Source: Burkholderiales bacterium RIFCSPLOWO2_12_FULL_61_40 (GTDB lineage: Bacteria > Pseudomonadota > Gammaproteobacteria > Burkholderiales > Burkholderiaceae_C). Taken from it: a DNA stretch of 64,000 nucleotides. The notes below the pieces were generated by a model. It ran no database searches and was not told where the DNA came from. It saw only the letters and a program-made list of their open reading frames with translations. The stretch is taken from NCBI GenBank assembly GCA_001770935.1, contig MESI01000035.1, positions 1 to 64,000 of the forward strand, in the 5' to 3' direction. A program made the translations under genes and the position numbers. Each line of letters starts with the position of its first letter. Position 1 is the stretch's first letter. Positions 45,765-55,561 of the stretch are shown here, piece by piece.

Positions 45765-46715
45765 ATGCTCATTCGTGTCATAAAAAACTGGGATCAACCC
45801 GACTTGTTGCGGCAGACGCCACAAGGGACGGGGTGTTGGGGAAGCTATCGGTTCACGTTAGATCCAGTAGAGAAGTGCGATGTTGTTGTTGTCCTCAATG
45901 CATTGCATATTAATACCGAGGTTGAGTGTGGCCCCAGCAACGTTTGGGCACTGATGCAGGAACCCTACATCCCCGGTATTTTTGACTGGATGGTTTCGAA
46001 CCATGGACAATACGAACGTGTGTTTACACACTACCCAGTCAATCCACATTCACCTTATGTAGTCTGCCAACCTGGTTTACCGTGGCATGTGAACCGGACG
46101 TACGATGAGCTCAAAGCAGAGCGGCCACCATCCAAGTTGGCCGATATATCTTGGATCACGAGCAATCTAAGTTCGTTTCCTGGTCATCAACTCCGGATGG
46201 CTTTTATGGAACGACTCAGGCAAAGCCAGTTAAACGTTGATATCTTTGGACGCGGTATCCGCTTCATTGGGGATAAATGGGACGGATTGGCACCTTATCG
46301 TTACGCCCTGGCTATAGAAAACAGCAGTAGTCGAGACTACTGGACTGAGAAGGTGGCTGACTGCTTCTTAGCATGGACCGTACCCATCTACTACGGATGC
46401 ACAAACCTTGAAGATTATTTTCCACCCGGTGCCTTTGTTCGAATCGATATTAATGAACCCGACAAGGCCATCGAGATTATTAGTTCACTCATGTCAGACG
46501 ATGATTGGCGCCGACGCCTGCCAGCCTTGAATGAGGCCCGGCAGCTCGTGCTGGATAGGTACCAGTTTTTCCCTTTGATGTGTGATCTGGTTGATCGACA
46601 CTACGAGAATGAGCCGACTGCCATATTGGCATTGCGCAAGTATCAAGATTCCTTTGCACTAATCAAGCGGGTAAAACGTCGGATGTTGCGTTTTGTGGAG
46701 AACCTAAAACCGTGA
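45765..46715 (+). CDS. Glycosyltransferase family 10 (fucosyltransferase)
   Basis: 316 residues. The GT10 C-terminal signature is clear near residues 183-220: YALAIENSSSRDYWTEKVAD, then VPIYYGCTNLEDYFP. Family members transfer L-fucose from GDP-fucose, usually alpha-1,3 or 1,4. The gmd-fcl pair in the same locus supplies the donor. The ATG at 45765 follows a 93-bp gap containing an inverted repeat. It overlaps the GT2 gene by four bases. Confidence 0.85.
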   Translation: MLIRVIKNWDQPDLLRQTPQGTGCWGSYRFTLDPVEKCDVVVVLNALHINTEVECGPSNVWALMQEPYIPGIFDWMVSNHGQYERVFTHYPVNPHSPYVVCQPGLPWHVNRTYDELKAERPPSKLADISWITSNLSSFPGHQLRMAFMERLRQSQLNVDIFGRGIRFIGDKWDGLAPYRYALAIENSSSRDYWTEKVADCFLAWTVPIYYGCTNLEDYFPPGAFVRIDINEPDKAIEIISSLMSDDDWRRRLPALNEARQLVLDRYQFFPLMCDLVDRHYENEPTAILALRKYQDSFALIKRVKRRMLRFVENLKP

Positions 46716-47602
46716 AACCCTTGCTGACAATTGTCGTATGTACATACAATCGGGCCGACTTGCTTAAGATTTGCTTGGACTCGCTGGTTGCGCAAGAGCT
46801 TGACCAAGACTTTGAAGTAATTGTGGTTGACAACAATTCCAGCGACTACACGGCGGAAGTTGTTTTGGCGTTCACTCAAAAATCTAATTATTTCCGCTAC
46901 ATCTTTGAGCCACAACAGGGATTGAGTTATGCTCGTAATCGAGGTGCGGCAGAGGCCGGTGCCGATCTTGTCGCTTACATTGATGATGATGCGCGCGCTT
47001 GGCCCGATTGGGCTCAGTCGATTGTTGCTTTTTTTGAACAGCATTCGAAAGTTGCCGCTGTAGGCGGTCCTTATCTGTCTTACTGCACCGCAGCTATTCC
47101 AGATTGGTTTCCTCGCGAGTACGGAACATGGTCATTGGGTTCGAAATCGCGCGCCTTGGGCGAGGGGGAATGGATAAATGGCACGAATATGATCTATCGG
47201 CGTGATGTCTTATCAATGATGGGTGCGTTCGACACTTCTATCGGCATGAGGGGTGAAGAACTATCCTACGGCGAAGAAACCCATCTGCTACGCAGAATGA
47301 AAAGTGCTGGGCACCTTATTTATTACCACCCAGACATTGTCGTCGAACACGCCATCCTGCCGCACAAGTTGAGCCTTGGGTGGTTACTACAGTCCTGTTA
47401 CGCAAATGGCTACGATGGCGTGCAGACCTTGGGCTACCAAGGCCGTTGGATGTTGTACCTCTCAAAAATGCCATTACACATGGGATTGGCTCTATTTCGC
47501 TTCATCTTTACATGCGAGCCTTTCATGAGGGCTCGTATTTACAGGGCTCTTGGACCGCTCTTGTGGCGTTTGGGCTTCCTGGCCCGCTTATGGGCCCATT
47601 AG
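46712..47602 (+). CDS. Family 2 glycosyltransferase
   Basis: 296 residues starting at the ATG that forms an ATGA overlap with the GT10 stop. GT-A features: TIVVCTYNRADLLKICLDSL, VVDNNSSDYTAEVV, GLSYARNRGAAEAGADLVAY and the metal-binding YIDDDARAWPDW. The MRGEELSYGEETHLLRRM segment holds the ED-type base. It adds a sugar to the repeat unit; donor and linkage cannot be read. A membrane-near C-terminus follows. Confidence 0.88.
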   Translation: MKPLLTIVVCTYNRADLLKICLDSLVAQELDQDFEVIVVDNNSSDYTAEVVLAFTQKSNYFRYIFEPQQGLSYARNRGAAEAGADLVAYIDDDARAWPDWAQSIVAFFEQHSKVAAVGGPYLSYCTAAIPDWFPREYGTWSLGSKSRALGEGEWINGTNMIYRRDVLSMMGAFDTSIGMRGEELSYGEETHLLRRMKSAGHLIYYHPDIVVEHAILPHKLSLGWLLQSCYANGYDGVQTLGYQGRWMLYLSKMPLHMGLALFRFIFTCEPFMRARIYRALGPLLWRLGFLARLWAH

Positions 47603-47616
47603 AAGGACATATCAGT

Positions 47617-49470
47617 ATGTGTGGAATATTAGGCATTCTGGCGCCTGTACCCGAGAATATATTCCGAATTGCGTTGGATACTCTCAGCCATCGTGGTCCT
47701 GATGATGCTGGGGTGTGGGGGGACGATGAGCGCATCACTTTGGGTCACCGCCGTCTAGCCATCTTAGACCTTACCCCACAAGGCCATCAACCTATGGCTG
47801 AAAGTACGGGGCGTTACACCATCGTGTTCAATGGTGAGATTTACAACTTTCTGGAAATTCGAGCCGAATTGGAGCAGTGCGGCGACCGATTTGTCTCTGG
47901 CAGCGATACTGAGGTTTTGCTTACCGGGTTCCGCCGCTGGGGCACAGGGGTATTTGAGAAGTGCAATGGAATGTGGGCACTGGCGATCTGGGATCGGCAG
48001 CAGCACGCACTGTTCATGAGTCGCGATCGATTCGGAAAAAAGCCACTGTTCTATGCACGAACACCTAGAGGCTTTGTGTTCGCCTCTGAAATGAAAGCAA
48101 TCTATCCATTTCTCGACGACGTGAAGCCCGCTGCTCACTACGCTTGGGCTGCGGAAAATGTATTTGAATACGAGTCGACGGACAAAACCCTTATCGAGGG
48201 CATTAAAAGATTTCCGGCAGGGCATCATGGCTGGGTTCGGGAGGGCAATCTCACCCTAGACCGTTACTGGTGCACTTTGGATCATCTTGTCGAAGTCCCC
48301 TCTCGATACGAGGATCAGGTGGAGCGTTTCCGGGAATTATTCCTCGACGCCACAAGGATTAGGATGCGAGCAGATGTTCCCTTGGGCACTGCACTCAGCG
48401 GAGGATTAGACTCCAGCGCTACCATTTGTGCAATGGCCAACGTGGCATCCAAAGGTGGCTCCGGGCATGGCCAGCGCGCGGACTGGCAACATGCCTTTGT
48501 TGCCTCGTTTCCAGGTACGCCGATTGACGAGACCACTTATGCACGTACTGTAGTGCGCCATCTCGGGATTGATGCAACCTATATCGATATTGACCCCAGA
48601 CAGGATGTCGAAAAGCTTGATGACATCATGTATCGGTTTGAAGAGCTTTATCTCACCAACCCTTTGCCTATGCTTCACTTGTATAAAGCTGTACGTCGAC
48701 AAGGCACGATCGTCACACTAGATGGTCACGGAGCCGATGAGTTACTAGGCGGGTACAGGGGCAGTCTGTTCGAAGCCATGCCTGACGCCACTTGGTCTCA
48801 ACGGTGGGATTTGTTGAAAGCCTATCGTGCCAGCTTTCCTGGTGGCAGCAAGGCCTTCGGTGAACGAAATTTTGGATATCCCGTCTTGGCGGCTTATGGT
48901 GCCTTCAGGCTCACCAAAGCGCGGTTGGGCCGGGGGAGACTCGCGCTTGATGCTAGTCATCCGGCTTATCGGCAACTCTCCAGTCTGTCAAAACATTTGT
49001 ATGTACTCTTCCATGAAACGATTTTGCCCACCTTACTTAGAAATTACGATCGTTTCAGTATGGCCAACGGCGTCGAAATCCGCATGCCATTTATGGATCA
49101 TCGGCTAGTTACCTACGCATTCTCGCTACCCCAGCACGCATTGGCGTCTAATGGTTACACCAAGCGAATCGTCAGGGATTCCCTTGCTTCCCTCATGCCA
49201 TCTGAAATAGCTTACCGAACCAGCAAGATCGGCTTCGGTGCCCCTATGACTGAGTGGATACGTGGACCCCTGAAGCCATTTTTTGCTGACACGCTGGAAT
49301 CTTCGGACTTCAGCGCATGCCCATTGATCAATGCGCCGAGGGTCCGTCAAAAGTTCAAGACAATTTGGGGCACCAACACATGCAGCTTCGCAGCCGGTGA
49401 ACAAGCTTGGTCATCTGTGATGCCCTTCTTCTGGTGGAAGTCACTCAGTAAGTCGGTCAGACTGCCATGA
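47617..49470 (+). CDS. AsnB-like glutamine-dependent amidotransferase
   Basis: 617 residues. The N-terminal MCGILGILAP exposes the class II Cys2 nucleophile, with SHRGPDDAGVWGDD and VFNGEIYNFLE following. The synthetase domain has ALSGGLDSSATICAM (PP-loop) near residue 263 and LDGHGADELLGGYRG. In polysaccharide loci such enzymes amidate uronic acids (WbpS/WbmC-like), which would fit the nearby ugd; true asparagine synthesis is the alternative. AAGGA precedes the ATG at 47617; the longer frame overlaps the GT2 gene. Confidence 0.87.
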   Translation: MCGILGILAPVPENIFRIALDTLSHRGPDDAGVWGDDERITLGHRRLAILDLTPQGHQPMAESTGRYTIVFNGEIYNFLEIRAELEQCGDRFVSGSDTEVLLTGFRRWGTGVFEKCNGMWALAIWDRQQHALFMSRDRFGKKPLFYARTPRGFVFASEMKAIYPFLDDVKPAAHYAWAAENVFEYESTDKTLIEGIKRFPAGHHGWVREGNLTLDRYWCTLDHLVEVPSRYEDQVERFRELFLDATRIRMRADVPLGTALSGGLDSSATICAMANVASKGGSGHGQRADWQHAFVASFPGTPIDETTYARTVVRHLGIDATYIDIDPRQDVEKLDDIMYRFEELYLTNPLPMLHLYKAVRRQGTIVTLDGHGADELLGGYRGSLFEAMPDATWSQRWDLLKAYRASFPGGSKAFGERNFGYPVLAAYGAFRLTKARLGRGRLALDASHPAYRQLSSLSKHLYVLFHETILPTLLRNYDRFSMANGVEIRMPFMDHRLVTYAFSLPQHALASNGYTKRIVRDSLASLMPSEIAYRTSKIGFGAPMTEWIRGPLKPFFADTLESSDFSACPLINAPRVRQKFKTIWGTNTCSFAAGEQAWSSVMPFFWWKSLSKSVRLP

Positions 49471-50696
49471 AAAAGCCAACACCAGCGTTACCTCTTTTAT
49501 TGCTACCCCTGGCGCTGTTGCCTATTGGCGTATGGGGATTTTCTGTGGGAAACAAAATATTGATCATGCTGGTCCTGCTGATTAGCGTGGCTTGGGACGG
49601 TCGCGCGATCATCATTGCTCCCTTACGTCGCTATTTCCTGGCTGGGCTTCTGGTATTGAGTATCCTCTACCTCGTGGCGTTATTCCAAGGCGTTAGCCAA
49701 TGGTGGGCAGTGTTTGTTGATAGCCAATTTTGGTTGTATCTCTTATTCGCATGCCTTGCCATCCGCAGAACCGCTGCAACTATAAAATCCGAGCAGTTTC
49801 TATCAGCATTGTTGAGAGTTCAAAAAATAGCCTTATTCGTTGGGGTTATTGCGACAGGGCTACACACGCTATCAGGGAATACCATCTGGATGAATGAGTT
49901 GGGGAGGCTCAGGTATACAGGGACACTTGGTCCCTCTGGCACTGCCATCCATGCGATCACCATGTTATTGCCTTTTTTAGCGGTTGGTGTGCTATTAAAA
50001 AAAGGGAGCTATTTGTGGCTAGCCTCTGCTTGTATCGCGATTATCGCTCTAACTGGCACACGAATTGTGTTACTGGCCATGGTGGCAGCATGTCTGCCAA
50101 TCATTGCTTCAATACCTGAACGTCGCACGCGTTGGTTAATTCTGGTATTTGTCGGCGCACTTGGACTGTTTGCTCTAAGCCTCGCGGTTGGGCGTTCGTT
50201 TTTCGAGGGCGTCTACGAAGTCGGGAGTTTTAATGACAACGGGCGATTCTATATCTGGGGTGTTTTCTTGGATGTAGCTATGCAGTCACCCTGGCTTGGA
50301 TTAGGAGCTGGGTCTGCCAATGAATTTCTCGTAGACCAAGATACAAGCGTTGCTTTCTCTCAGATTCACAACGACTACCTTAGGATTTTTTTTATTTCCG
50401 GAGCTATCGGGCTCGCCATCTTTGCTTGGATAGGTTTGTCAATGTACCGCGCAAGCAGGATGCTCGAGCGGGGCTCTTCTTCCGCAGATAGATGTCTATC
50501 CGTCATTGCAAGAGCCTACATTGTGGCGTTCTTTATTATGATGGCTACCGATAACGTATTTATTTATCACTTCTATATCTATCCACTCATAATCGTGTTT
50601 ATATACTCAGTCTCTCGCAAACCGAACAACACTCGCTTATCGGATCGCATTACGGCATCTAACTTGAATTCTTTGCTGCATCGGAGAGCGGGATGA
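49467..50696 (+). CDS. O-antigen ligase/Wzy-type polymerase
   Basis: 409 residues with about eleven membrane helices, starting MKKPTPALPLLLLPLALLPI. The Wzy_C-like periplasmic loop includes GSFNDNGRFYIWGVFLDVA and ends QIHNDYLRIFFISG, with the conserved His and the GLGAGSANEFL stretch. In a Wzx/Wzy locus this is most likely the polymerase; a WaaL-type ligase role is possible and sequence alone does not decide. It overlaps both neighbours by four bases. Confidence 0.85.
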   Translation: MKKPTPALPLLLLPLALLPIGVWGFSVGNKILIMLVLLISVAWDGRAIIIAPLRRYFLAGLLVLSILYLVALFQGVSQWWAVFVDSQFWLYLLFACLAIRRTAATIKSEQFLSALLRVQKIALFVGVIATGLHTLSGNTIWMNELGRLRYTGTLGPSGTAIHAITMLLPFLAVGVLLKKGSYLWLASACIAIIALTGTRIVLLAMVAACLPIIASIPERRTRWLILVFVGALGLFALSLAVGRSFFEGVYEVGSFNDNGRFYIWGVFLDVAMQSPWLGLGAGSANEFLVDQDTSVAFSQIHNDYLRIFFISGAIGLAIFAWIGLSMYRASRMLERGSSSADRCLSVIARAYIVAFFIMMATDNVFIYHFYIYPLIIVFIYSVSRKPNNTRLSDRITASNLNSLLHRRAG

Positions 50697-51856
50697 CGAT
50701 TACAGTTCAAAGAACTGTCGCCATCGTGCAGCGAATCCTGCCGCACTATCGCGTACCGTTCTTCAATGCGCTCTGGCTAAGATTGGCTGCAGATAACATT
50801 AACCTACGGGTGATTTATGGGCAGGAGTACCCCGGCCACGTCCCGGTCACTGTTAAGGGCTCTTGGCCTTGGGCTGAATTTCGAGAATCAAGATACCTTC
50901 ACATGGGGAAAATAGAATTAGTATGGCAGCCTTGTCTCGATCTACTACAGAACACAGATCTGCTGATTGTTGAGCAGGCCAACCGGTTGCTCGCCAATCA
51001 TCTTTTACAAACGCTACGAGTTATAAGTCAGCGCCCGGCCTTTCTCGGTCTCTGGGGCCATGGACGCAACTTGCAGGCTCGCGAAAACCAAAGGGGATCC
51101 GAATGGCTCAAACGAAAGCTGATATCCAATTGCGACTGGTGGTTCGCCTACACGTCCTTAAGTGCCGGAGCCGTTAAGACTTGTGGATACCCGGTTGAGC
51201 GTATTACGTGTGTCAACAACACAATCGAGCCAAAGGATTTACGCAAATCGCTCTGTTTAAAAGCGCGGGACATTGTAGCCAGCAAAGTCTATGAGGCTCT
51301 AGCCATGAAAGGCAAGCATGTTGGCCTGTTCTGTGGTGGCATGTATGCCGACAAACAGTTACCATTCCTGATGCAAGCATGTCACGCAATACGTGACAAG
51401 GTTCCAGATTTCGAGATGATTTTTGTGGGCCACGGCCCGGATCAGCAAATCATTGAGCGGGCCTGCGCCCGGCACAACTGGATGCACTACGTTGGCGCCA
51501 AGTTCGGAATTGAGCGAGCCAAGTATTTCGCCGCCAGCCATGTCTTCATGATGCCAGGGCTTGTGGGATTAGCCATCATTGATGCCTTTGTTTCAGGGCT
51601 GCCGATGGTGACAACCGACATTCCCATACACAGCCCAGAGATTGCCTATTTAGAAAACGGCATAAATGGTGTAATGACCTCACACCGCATTGACTCATAC
51701 GCAGATGGAGTCGTGTCGATCCTGTTGGATGAACAGTATCGTCACGCCCTGCGTCAGGGCTGCGCGGAAAGTGCAACACGTTACACTTTGGAGGCCATGG
51801 TCACTAACTTCACCACAGGCATCTTAGACTGCCTTCGCTTGGGGCGCCTGAATTGA
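50693..51856 (+). CDS. Family 4-like glycosyltransferase
   Basis: 387 residues, GT-B fold. The N-terminal RTVAIVQRILPHYRVPFFNA is typical of enzymes acting on lipid-linked sugars. The C-terminal half has KHVGLFCGGMYADKQLPFLM and the nucleotide-sugar segment VGLAIIDAFVSGLPMVTTD with E-like residues replaced in part (GLAIID in place of the usual G-x-x-x-x-E). The start is the ATG at 50693, overlapping the previous gene by four bases. Donor unknown. Confidence 0.83.
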   Translation: MTITVQRTVAIVQRILPHYRVPFFNALWLRLAADNINLRVIYGQEYPGHVPVTVKGSWPWAEFRESRYLHMGKIELVWQPCLDLLQNTDLLIVEQANRLLANHLLQTLRVISQRPAFLGLWGHGRNLQARENQRGSEWLKRKLISNCDWWFAYTSLSAGAVKTCGYPVERITCVNNTIEPKDLRKSLCLKARDIVASKVYEALAMKGKHVGLFCGGMYADKQLPFLMQACHAIRDKVPDFEMIFVGHGPDQQIIERACARHNWMHYVGAKFGIERAKYFAASHVFMMPGLVGLAIIDAFVSGLPMVTTDIPIHSPEIAYLENGINGVMTSHRIDSYADGVVSILLDEQYRHALRQGCAESATRYTLEAMVTNFTTGILDCLRLGRLN

Positions 51857-53070
51857 AAATTCTGTTAGTTCACAATTTCTATGGGTCAGAGGCTCCATCC
51901 GGCGAGAACCAGGTATATGAAGTTGAGAGAGCCTTGTTGCGCACGCAAGGGCACGTAGTAGCCGAGTTCACGCGTCACAGTGACGAAATCCGTACGTTGG
52001 GTGTAAGGGGGGCGGTTCAGGGGGCACTGGCGACGCCTTGGAATCCATGGATGACCAATTCAATAAAAAGCGTAGTAAAGCGCTTTCAGCCTGATGTTGT
52101 GCATGTGCACAACACCTTTCCGCTGATTTCACCCGCCATCTTTAGGGCCATCGGCCATCGAGCTGCGCGTGTTCTTACTCTGCATAACTACCGCTTGTAC
52201 TGCCCTGCCGCCATTCCCATGCGGGCTGGCAAGGTTTGTACCGAATGTCTTGACCGCCAAAGCGTATTGCCCGCCATACGGTACGGTTGTTACCGGGGTA
52301 GTCGTTTGGCGACGGCACCACTTGCGACGAGCGTCGCTTTTCATCGTCATCTAGGCACGTGGACGAAGCATGTCGATGCATACATAACGCTGACAGGTTT
52401 TCAATGTGAACGATTGGTGGAAGCCGGTCTGCCTGCCGAATTGGTGCACGTAAAACCCAACTTCTATCCCGGCGTTCCAACGGTTGTACCTTGGAAAGAT
52501 CGTTTACCTAGTGTGGTTTTTGCTGGGCGCCTCACGCCAGAGAAAGGCATTCTCGCGCTGGTTCGAGCGTGGCTACAGTGGGGCGCTTCTGCACCGGAAT
52601 TACGCATCGTCGGGGATGGGTATTTGCGTGACGAACTAGAGCGGATGGCAGCAACGGCACCAGACATACCAATTCGCTTTATAGGACAATTGTCAGGCAC
52701 AGCGGCACAGGCGGAGATTGCCCGTGCTCGACTTCTGGTCTTGCCATCTGAGTGGTTTGAGGGATTTCCCATGGTGGTGCGCGAGGCATTTGCTTTTGGT
52801 ACCCCGGCGGCAGTATCAAACATCGGCCCGCTGCCTTCCATTGTCCAAAGCGGTAAAAATGGCTTGGTATTTGAGCCTGCCAACCCAACGTCTTTGTTAA
52901 ATACAGTAAGGGGGGCTTGGGAGGCTACGGGCCAAATAGAGCGCTTGGGCTCAGGCGCGCGCCAATCTTTTGAGGTGCATTACACCGAAGAGAAAAATTA
53001 CAAGACGCTGATGTCTATTTACGAGCAGGCCATTGCGGTGAGCAAGCAGAGAAAAGAGATCTCCCAATGA
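51853..53070 (+). CDS. Family 4 glycosyltransferase
   Basis: 405 residues from a TTG start at 51853 that overlaps the previous stop (TTGA), followed by KILLVHNFYGSEAPSGENQV, a strand and glycine loop typical of GT4 N-termini. The C-terminal domain has VVFAGRLTPEKGILALVRAW and LPSEWFEGFPMVVREAFAFG (E-x7-E). A Cys-rich stretch (LYCPAAIPM, CTECLD) near residues 115-135 is found in a subset of GT4 enzymes. It adds one sugar of the repeat unit. Confidence 0.88.
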   Translation: MKILLVHNFYGSEAPSGENQVYEVERALLRTQGHVVAEFTRHSDEIRTLGVRGAVQGALATPWNPWMTNSIKSVVKRFQPDVVHVHNTFPLISPAIFRAIGHRAARVLTLHNYRLYCPAAIPMRAGKVCTECLDRQSVLPAIRYGCYRGSRLATAPLATSVAFHRHLGTWTKHVDAYITLTGFQCERLVEAGLPAELVHVKPNFYPGVPTVVPWKDRLPSVVFAGRLTPEKGILALVRAWLQWGASAPELRIVGDGYLRDELERMAATAPDIPIRFIGQLSGTAAQAEIARARLLVLPSEWFEGFPMVVREAFAFGTPAAVSNIGPLPSIVQSGKNGLVFEPANPTSLLNTVRGAWEATGQIERLGSGARQSFEVHYTEEKNYKTLMSIYEQAIAVSKQRKEISQ

Positions 53071-53864
53071 ATCTGCAGACTGAGGAAATAGTTGGCTATC
53101 AGGTGAACACACTCGGGATTCAAGACTGTGTATTGAATGTTATAGCTTGTATTAAAAGGCCGCGATCCACAGGGGCGACAGGGTTCTGCCGGTGGTTGGC
53201 CTGCCTGAATCCACACAGTTACGCTGTGTCACTGGATGATGCAGTGTTTTCTCAAGCACTACATGGTGCAGATTGGCTGGTGCCGGACGGTGCAGGCATT
53301 GTTCTCGCTTCAAGAATACTGGATGGGGAAATTCGCGAACGAGTGACAGGTAGCGATGTTTTTTATGGAGTACTGAATGAATTAAATCGTCTGAGCGAGT
53401 ATAGCGTGTTCTTCCTTGGGGCCACCGAAGAAACGCTGGCTGAAATTCGGGTTCGAATGTCCAGGGATTACCCGAATGTGCAAGTAGCCGGAACGTATTC
53501 GCCTCCCTTTAAACCGGTTTATACAGATGAAGAGCTGGACAAGATGGTTGCGGTAATCAACGCTTCAACCGCAGACGTGTTGTGGGTGGGTATGACAGCC
53601 CCCAAGCAGGAAAAGTGGCTTCATGCCGTATCTCCCCGTTTGAATGTGAAGTTTGGCGCCGCGATAGGGGCAGTATTCGATTTCTACACAGGCAAGGTAA
53701 AACGATCGCATCCCTTATTCCAAAAAATAGGGTTGGAGTGGCTTCCTAGACTTGTGCAGCAGCCAAGGCGGCTTTGGAAACGCATGTTTGTATCTGCCCC
53801 GGTCTTTGTTTGGCATGTGCTCAGGGCCCGCATCAACAAGGCTGATAGTCGACATGGAGTTTGA
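53067..53864 (+). CDS. WecG/TagA/CpsF-family glycosyltransferase
   Basis: 265 residues of the GT26 family. Visible are LNPHSYAVSLDDAVFSQAL, ADWLVPDGAGIVLASRIL, VFFLGATEETLAEI, DVLWVGMTAPKQEKWL (G-x-P-x-Q-E) and the C-terminal RSHPLFQKIGLEWLPRLVQQPRR. Members transfer N-acetylmannosamine or its uronic acid to lipid-linked GlcNAc as the second sugar, which fits the WecA-like starter in this locus. It is the last gene of the cluster and overlaps the previous gene by four bases. Confidence 0.9.
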   Translation: MNLQTEEIVGYQVNTLGIQDCVLNVIACIKRPRSTGATGFCRWLACLNPHSYAVSLDDAVFSQALHGADWLVPDGAGIVLASRILDGEIRERVTGSDVFYGVLNELNRLSEYSVFFLGATEETLAEIRVRMSRDYPNVQVAGTYSPPFKPVYTDEELDKMVAVINASTADVLWVGMTAPKQEKWLHAVSPRLNVKFGAAIGAVFDFYTGKVKRSHPLFQKIGLEWLPRLVQQPRRLWKRMFVSAPVFVWHVLRARINKADSRHGV

Positions 53865-53982
53865 ATTCCCGAGTTGTAAATATTCGCCAAACCCATAACG
53901 AAGACTGGAAATTTAGGCAGCGGTTGAGGTTGTCACGATTTTTCAACACATCGTCAATGTCGTGCATGACCTCCCGAGTTCA

Positions 53983-54228
53983 CCCGAGTTCGACAGTTAA
54001 ATTTGTAAGTTGTTGATTCCTATAGGGGTGCGCTGCAAACGCTCCACTACAAAAGGGTCAACTGGGCGGAAAGGGTCGGCTTCTTGATCGTCAGTGCTTG
54101 CAAAATCTCCGTGTGTTCCTGATTAATGCTGGAGAGCGCGGCAATGGGCTCCAAATCATTGACCGTCACCACCTGGTGCTGAATGCGGCGCAACTTGTCG
54201 AGTGCGCGCTCTGGTGAAATTTTGGTCT
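53983..54228 (-). mobile_element. Inverted partial copy of the IS1634-like element (3' end)
   Basis: This stretch is the reverse complement, with a few changes, of the last ~245 bp of the neighbouring element (about 56310-56554). It encodes on the minus strand TKISPERALDKLRRIQHQVV to the transposase C-terminus, and its outer edge carries the terminal repeat CCCGAGTTCGACAGTT (53983-53998). It abuts the left end of the main element directly. Confidence 0.8.
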
Positions 54229-54373
54229 CCCGGGTTCGACAGTTCAACCGCCCCTGCCACCCCAATATCCAATGAAATCAACGACATAAACCACAAAAAT
54301 TCATTTTTTGTAATGGCGCGAATTGCGATTTTTTGCAGTTTGTAGCCATAAATTGTTGTGATACAGTAGTGGC

Positions 54374-55561
54374 GTGTTTATCAAACTCACCCGCCGCGGC
54401 CCCAATCGCTACGTTCAACTCGTTGAGGCGTACCGCGATGCCTCCACAGGCAAGCCCAAACAACGCACTGTTGCCTCTTTAGGGCGACTCGATCAACTCA
54501 ACACCGAACTGCATTCAGTTATCGCTGGCTTGCAGCGCGTCACCGGTCAAACCCCTGCTGCGTCCACTGCACCCTTGGCACCACCAAGCTTGAGCTTTGA
54601 TACCGCCCGTGACTTTGGCGATGTCTGGACGCTCACAGAGTTGTGGAATACCTTGGGCTTTGATGGTCTGCGCAAGGCATTTCGCCATACCCGCCACAGC
54701 ATTGACGTTGAGGCCCTGATCCGGGTCATGGTGTTTAACCGCCTGTGTGACCCGGACTCCAAGCTGGGTGTGCTGCGCTGGCTTGAAACAGTGGCTTTGC
54801 CCGGTACGTCTTTGGAGTCCATTGACCATCAGCACTTGCTACGCGCCATGGATGCGATAGTTGAGCACAAGGCAGAAGTGGATAACGTGATGGCCAGTTT
54901 GCTGCGCCCCTTGGTCGATCAAGACCTGGCTATGGTGTTTTATGACATGACCACCATCCGGGCAGCCGGCCTGTCTGAGCAGAAGGGGGACTTGCGCCAC
55001 TATGGCATGGCCAAAGTGGGTGTAGTCGAGCGCCAGGTCATGCTCGGTGTGGTGCAAACCGCTGAAGGTTTACCGCTATACCACGAGGTATTTGATGGCA
55101 ACACGGCCGAGGTAACCACCATCAAGGGTGTGATTGAGAAGATCGTGGCGCGCTTTCCCATCAAACGCATCATTGCAGTGGCCGACCGAGGTTTACTCTC
55201 CAGCGACAACTTGGCCGATTTGCAGGAAATTGTTTTGCCTGGGGGCAACAAGCTCGAATTCATTCTGGCGGTGCCGGGCAGGCGCTATGGTGATTTTGTT
55301 GAATTGCTGGAACCGTTTCACACAGCGCGGTGCCTACCTGCCAAAGAAGAAGTTCTGGGCGAGACTGCCTGGAAAAATCTGCGCTTAATCATTGCGCATG
55401 ATCCGCAGGTGTCGCTGCAAGCCGGTGCGATGCGTGACAAACGCATTGAAGAGTTGAAAAAGCAGGCCGACCAGTGGGTAGGCAAGCTCAATGATCAGGA
55501 TGAGGGCAAGAAAAAGCCAGGGCGCAAACTCTCCGATGGTGAGTACGGTCAGCTATCGTAA
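54374..55561 (+). pseudogene. IS1634-like transposase, N-terminal part
   Basis: A 395-residue frame with a GTG-like start region reading FIKLTRRGPNRYVQLVEAYR, typical of IS1634-family DDE transposases. Catalytic Asp residues are visible in AMVFYDMTTIRAA and RIIAVADRGLLSSDNLADL. The frame breaks after KKKPGRKLSDG, where eight foreign codons and a stop follow the insertion point at 55541. The missing Glu-bearing C-terminus resumes at 55952. Confidence 0.85.
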
